Below are positions 60,377 to 64,000 of a DNA stretch of 64,000 nt, piece after piece. The position numbers were made by a program, and so were the translations under genes. The stretch is from assembly GCA_003255025.1 (NCBI GenBank), contig QANY01004038.1, positions 1,568,793-1,632,792 on the forward strand, read 5' to 3'. The first letter of the stretch is position 1; each line of letters opens with the position of its first letter. The notes under the pieces are model-generated. The model searched no databases. It worked only from the letters and a program-made list of their open reading frames with translations, and was not told the origin of the DNA. The stretch is from Datisca glomerata (Eukaryota > Streptophyta > Magnoliopsida > Cucurbitales > Datiscaceae).

Positions 60377-63300
60377 TTAAGAGCCACCATTCTTGTTCAG
60401 GTCACCTTGTGTAGGGTCCATAGTTGACGAATCTTTAGAGCCAACTGTGAATTTGGCAATGAAGAAGCCAATTGTGTCAAGAGGAGATGATGGATCAAAC
60501 CTCTGAACAAGTTCTTCTTCTCCAGGTCTTAACCATTCCCTGTAAACAAAAGCACCAGCATATTCAGAACCTTTCATTGATTGAGCACCAGCATAGAGAC
60601 CACATATGAGGAAATATTATTAGATGAAGAGTCAAGTTCAAGTGTGCCAATAACAACCGCCCCCCCCCCCCCTCACAGAGGTATTACTATGCAAGTATAC
60701 TATTGTCTATTGATCCCTTTAAAGAGGATCCACGATTAAGTATCGTAAAAGTTTATTAATCATAGAAGATGGGTTCATGAGCGTATATGAGACTTCCTTA
60801 GATTGCATATTTTAAGATCTTGATAAAAGATTTGAGGCATACCCAGGCAGGAAATTTTGCACAATACTGCCGAAGAAAATATATTTAGCAGGAAATGGGT
60901 GGAGAAATATTAGAAATGATTATTGATGAGGAGGTAAATTTGATTAAACACTTTGAAACAGTTGGTAAGGAAAAGATGATATGTAAAACCCATCTGCTAG
61001 TAAGAAATGGTTGAAGTAGCCAGGGGGTGCATTAAATTTGTTTGCGTAAGTATACCAAATATGTAAAACTTCAAATTATAACTATCCTGATGTATATAAT
61101 GTGAAAGATAGCTACAATATAAAAGCACTTACTCCTTTGATCCATCAGGAAACTCGCAATTACCCACCAAGCCAGGTCCTCCAATCCTTGGATGCTGAAA
61201 TTTCCAAAAACAAACAGGGTCAGGAATGTTGTGAAATTTCCAATCCTTCGACAAAGAAAAGTATATTTGCAGTTATACTATGAACTTAGCTTCATACATT
61301 TTAGTTTCGTCAACTTGAATGGATTTTGAAGAAATATAAGTAGGTAAATATACAATAATAATAATAAATTCTCATTGATCAGATTTCAATTGACTTATAA
61401 TGATTTTATATGGATGTTTTAAGAACCTTAGGCGGATGCCACAATCAAAGTTCATAAACAATCAAAGTTCATAAACAATCAAAGTATCTTCAAACATAGC
61501 AAACGCAGTGTGTAATATAGCCCAATTCTTTGAACATTAGCTCACTGTAAACATACAAGATCAATATATCCATTATACAAAATATAACGATTGAAAACAA
61601 AAAAATCTGACAGTATAGTCGCATCTCAAAAGCAATTTAAATTACAGCTCATAAATTCTATCCACGCTTCATGTAGCCTACCAGTCTTCTCGATCTTTAG
61701 AAACACTAAAACTTCATTTTACCAATGCCTCCTACCCTATAAAAAGAAAGATATGAAAAGATTCTAACCTGTGCTGCCAAGGACAGGAATGTATGTGTAT
61801 CCAGAGCATACCGAACCAGTGCTTCATTCTCACCAGGATTTATTGTACATCTATAAACACATGGATGAAATGTCAATTATAATTAAAAGGTGTTGAAGCA
61901 AAGTTTCAACTTATTCAATTGACAAGAAGAAAGAAGGTTAATGGCGAAAAAAAATTCATTGCCAAATCAGTTCTTGATTCTATGACTCTCTTCCATGCAC
62001 CAAAAGAATTGCCCAAAGAATTTTGATTGCAGAGCTTTTAAACGTTTTTTGGTCAAAGTTGTAAATTCTAAGGGGAATTGGGGTAATGTGACTCGAACCT
62101 ATTGTCTCTTAGATATGGACGTGAGGGCTTAACCATCTGGACATTTTGATTGTAAAGATTGAATGAACAAAAATATAATGAAAAAATTTACATCTACTAT
62201 AGAAAGTTTGCACTGCCCTTACGAGAAGAAATTTACTTTGACAATCAGACATTATGAATTTGCTTTACTAACAATCAAAATCAAGAACAAAGATAAGCAA
62301 TCGGCTTCCAAAAGAAATAGATCAAAACCACTTATGGCCAAAAGGAAGAGCAGCAGATTATTCCCTTTCTTTGCACTAGGCTAGATTGATCATAGAACCA
62401 GAGAAAACATGACAGAGAAAGAAAGAGAAATGGCATAAGCATGACATAAGACCGATAATAATGCACAGTAACTGTGTTATGAATTAACAAATATTGAACA
62501 TTTTTTATAAAAAACAAATATTTAACATTAGTACTGTTTAAACATTACTTTTCTCAGTTGCAAGCTTTAGCGCTATATTCCTCATAAAAAAAGCTCTTAG
62601 CGCTATATATTCTCTTGGGACCTTTTGTGTTTTATACACGTTAATCTTTTACCGACCAAAAACAAATATGGTTTCTTTAAAACATGCAAACCACAGTCAT
62701 ATATATTGGCTCACATGATGATGCATATACTAACGTTGAATACACGATGACTCCACCTGGACGAACTAGTTGGACAGCCTGATCAAACATTCTCCTCTGG
62801 TACTTCGCGTGGTGCCGCAAAGATTCAACAGTTTCCTGCAAGAAAAACAACATGATCACTTCATTACTTTCCTTATTAAAACTCAACGATATTTATGCCT
62901 TTTAGTGCACCAGACTAATCTCCAGGGGAGTATGTAGACTCTTCTATTTGGATGCTCTATGTGAATACTAGGAAAGCTGACACGTGGGTTTGACAGATCA
63001 ATCTAACATAGACTTGATTTCTACCAAAATTGCTTCAAAAAAACAGATGAACGTCCATTTGACTCTTACATAAAATTTATATGGAATAAAAAATTAATTA
63101 AAAGTCCATGCACACGATTTTGAAATACGTAATATTCTTTTCTTCCAAAGCCATGATTCATAGTGTCTAGGACTGAATATGAGTACCTAAAGCTAGACTA
63201 GATAGCAAGGAATATAATCCATAATAACATTTTTGGTATAAGAAAATGGATGAAACGTACAACCAATATAGCCAACAGGATAAGATAAGGGATCTCTATC

Positions 63301-64000
63301 CAACAACCATGTAAAATAAAATGCTTTTATAGAATTATTAAGATTTAGTCTTCCTCTATAACCCAAACAATCAAATTACCCAAAGAGTCTTGACATTTAA
63401 AGAAATCAGATAGAATTTTCTTATAGATGGGCAGAAAGATTTTAGTTTATCATTACTAATGGGCAGAAAGATTTTAGTTTATCATTACTAATGGGCAGAA
63501 AGATTTTAGTTTATTATTAGTAATGGGCAGTCTTCCAATATTAAGCATAAAGCACCTAACACCCCTTCCCAACCAAAAATACTCCAAAATGCATGACTTC
63601 CCATCAACTAGATTCAAATAAGAGAACACAAAAATAACAACCAAAAAAATACAACATCACAACCGTATACAAATGACAGAGAGAGAGAGAGAGAGAGAGA
63701 AAGGAGAGTCAATTTGTTCTACCTCCCCAGCAAATAGTCGAGGTCTCAGACCAAGGGCAGAACAAGGAGCATCAAGAAGAACTCTATCAAAGCTATTAGG
63801 AGGAAAGCCTTTTGAATTTCCTACCCTACCACCTGTGCACTGATTTCTTCCAGGTCCATTCCTTAGTTTCCGTACATTTTTCCTGACATCACTTTTGTTG
63901 ACACTGGTTCTCTCATTCTGTTTTTCTGCCAACCACAGATTGAGTTAATCAAATTTGGACCCAATTTTACATTTTAGACAGAAATATTTGTAAAGCAGAT
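60377..64000 (-). CDS. NOP2C: NOP2/SUN RNA cytosine-C5 methyltransferase, NOP2C-like (3' part; 5' part beyond the window)
   Basis: The enzyme uses S-adenosylmethionine to methylate cytosine in RNA. Five 3' exons are visible on the minus strand: 63925-63723, 62835-62735, 61850-61769, 61194-61133 and 60539-60377. All junctions are GT-AG and in phase, encoding the last ~202 residues. Exon 63925-63723 contains SFDRVLLDAPCSALGLRPRL, the family's motif IV with its conserved Cys. RRMFDQAVQLVRPGGVIVYS follows. The catalytic TCT motif (motif VI) is formed across the next exon junction, then INPGENEALVRYALD. The C-terminus ends in RFDPSSPLDTIGFFIAKFTV and a short polar tail. It most resembles the protein called NOP2C in plants (Arabidopsis At1g06560), related to NSUN6. 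Upstream exons lie past the right edge. Confidence 0.9.
60660..60672. repeat. poly-C tract in the last intron of the methyltransferase gene
   Basis: Thirteen C in a row. Intronic, with no coding effect; the length may be inexact. Confidence 0.7.
63427..63530. repeat. 32-bp tandem repeat in a methyltransferase intron
   Basis: GGGCAGAAAGATTTTAGTTT recurs at 63429, 63461 and 63493, with a partial unit at 63525; the period is exactly 32 bp. It lies between the 63723 and 62835 exon edges. Confidence 0.85.
63678..63701. repeat. (GA)n microsatellite
   Basis: About twelve GA dinucleotides lie 21 bp inside the intron from the splice donor at 63722. On the transcribed strand this is a CT-rich tract just after the donor. 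Confidence 0.85.

Overview
This is nuclear DNA from a flowering plant, most likely a eudicot. The evidence is AT-rich intergenic sequence, GT-AG introns, plant-specific genes (a NAC factor, plant-type HPPD, a plant SWAP70) and dense LTR-retrotransposon, Mutator-type and MITE debris. The species cannot be read from the window. Four host genes were found. Splice sites and reading-frame phase were checked by eye at every junction given.

Layout. 1-5.9 kb: a three-exon NAC transcription factor of the JUB1/NAC042 type (+, 327 aa), followed by intergenic DNA. 5.93-6.77 kb: a Tourist-like MITE with a perfect TAA target duplication. 7.3-16.2 kb: a complete ten-exon SWAP70-like PH/coiled-coil gene (-, 504 aa) with a 32-nt microexon and a decayed LINE in intron 7. 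17.6-34.5 kb: a stack of nested transposons. A Mutator-like element with ~300-bp inverted repeats (17634-34464) carries a 1.55-kb foldback element (18006-19559). It also carries a Ty1/copia element with a perfect GAAAC target duplication (19984-34129). That copia element in turn holds a second, truncated copia in its 5' LTR and a ~540-bp foreign insert in its GAG-pre-integrase region. 34.5-38.7 kb: a TTCGGTT-rich hAT-like element and an LTR element with almost no interior. 38.7-48.3 kb: a decayed Ty3/gypsy element of the Tat lineage (it has the extra archaeal-like RNase H), then a 5-kb tail of five minisatellite arrays and a coiled-coil ORF. 48.8-49.9 kb: an unexplained GC-rich block. 51.5-53.4 kb: intact 4-hydroxyphenylpyruvate dioxygenase (+, two exons, 458 aa). 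55.6-59.8 kb: a decayed MuDR-type transposon. 60.4-64.0 kb: the 3' half of a NOP2/SUN RNA m5C methyltransferase (-, NOP2C type), which runs off the right edge.

The host genes act in unrelated pathways: transcriptional control, Rac/phosphoinositide signalling, tyrosine catabolism with plastoquinone and tocopherol synthesis, and RNA modification. They do not form a cluster. The main interest is the transposon architecture: two independent foldback-type structures, minisatellites built into several elements, and an insertion order that can be read from target duplications. No clearly new biochemical system was found.
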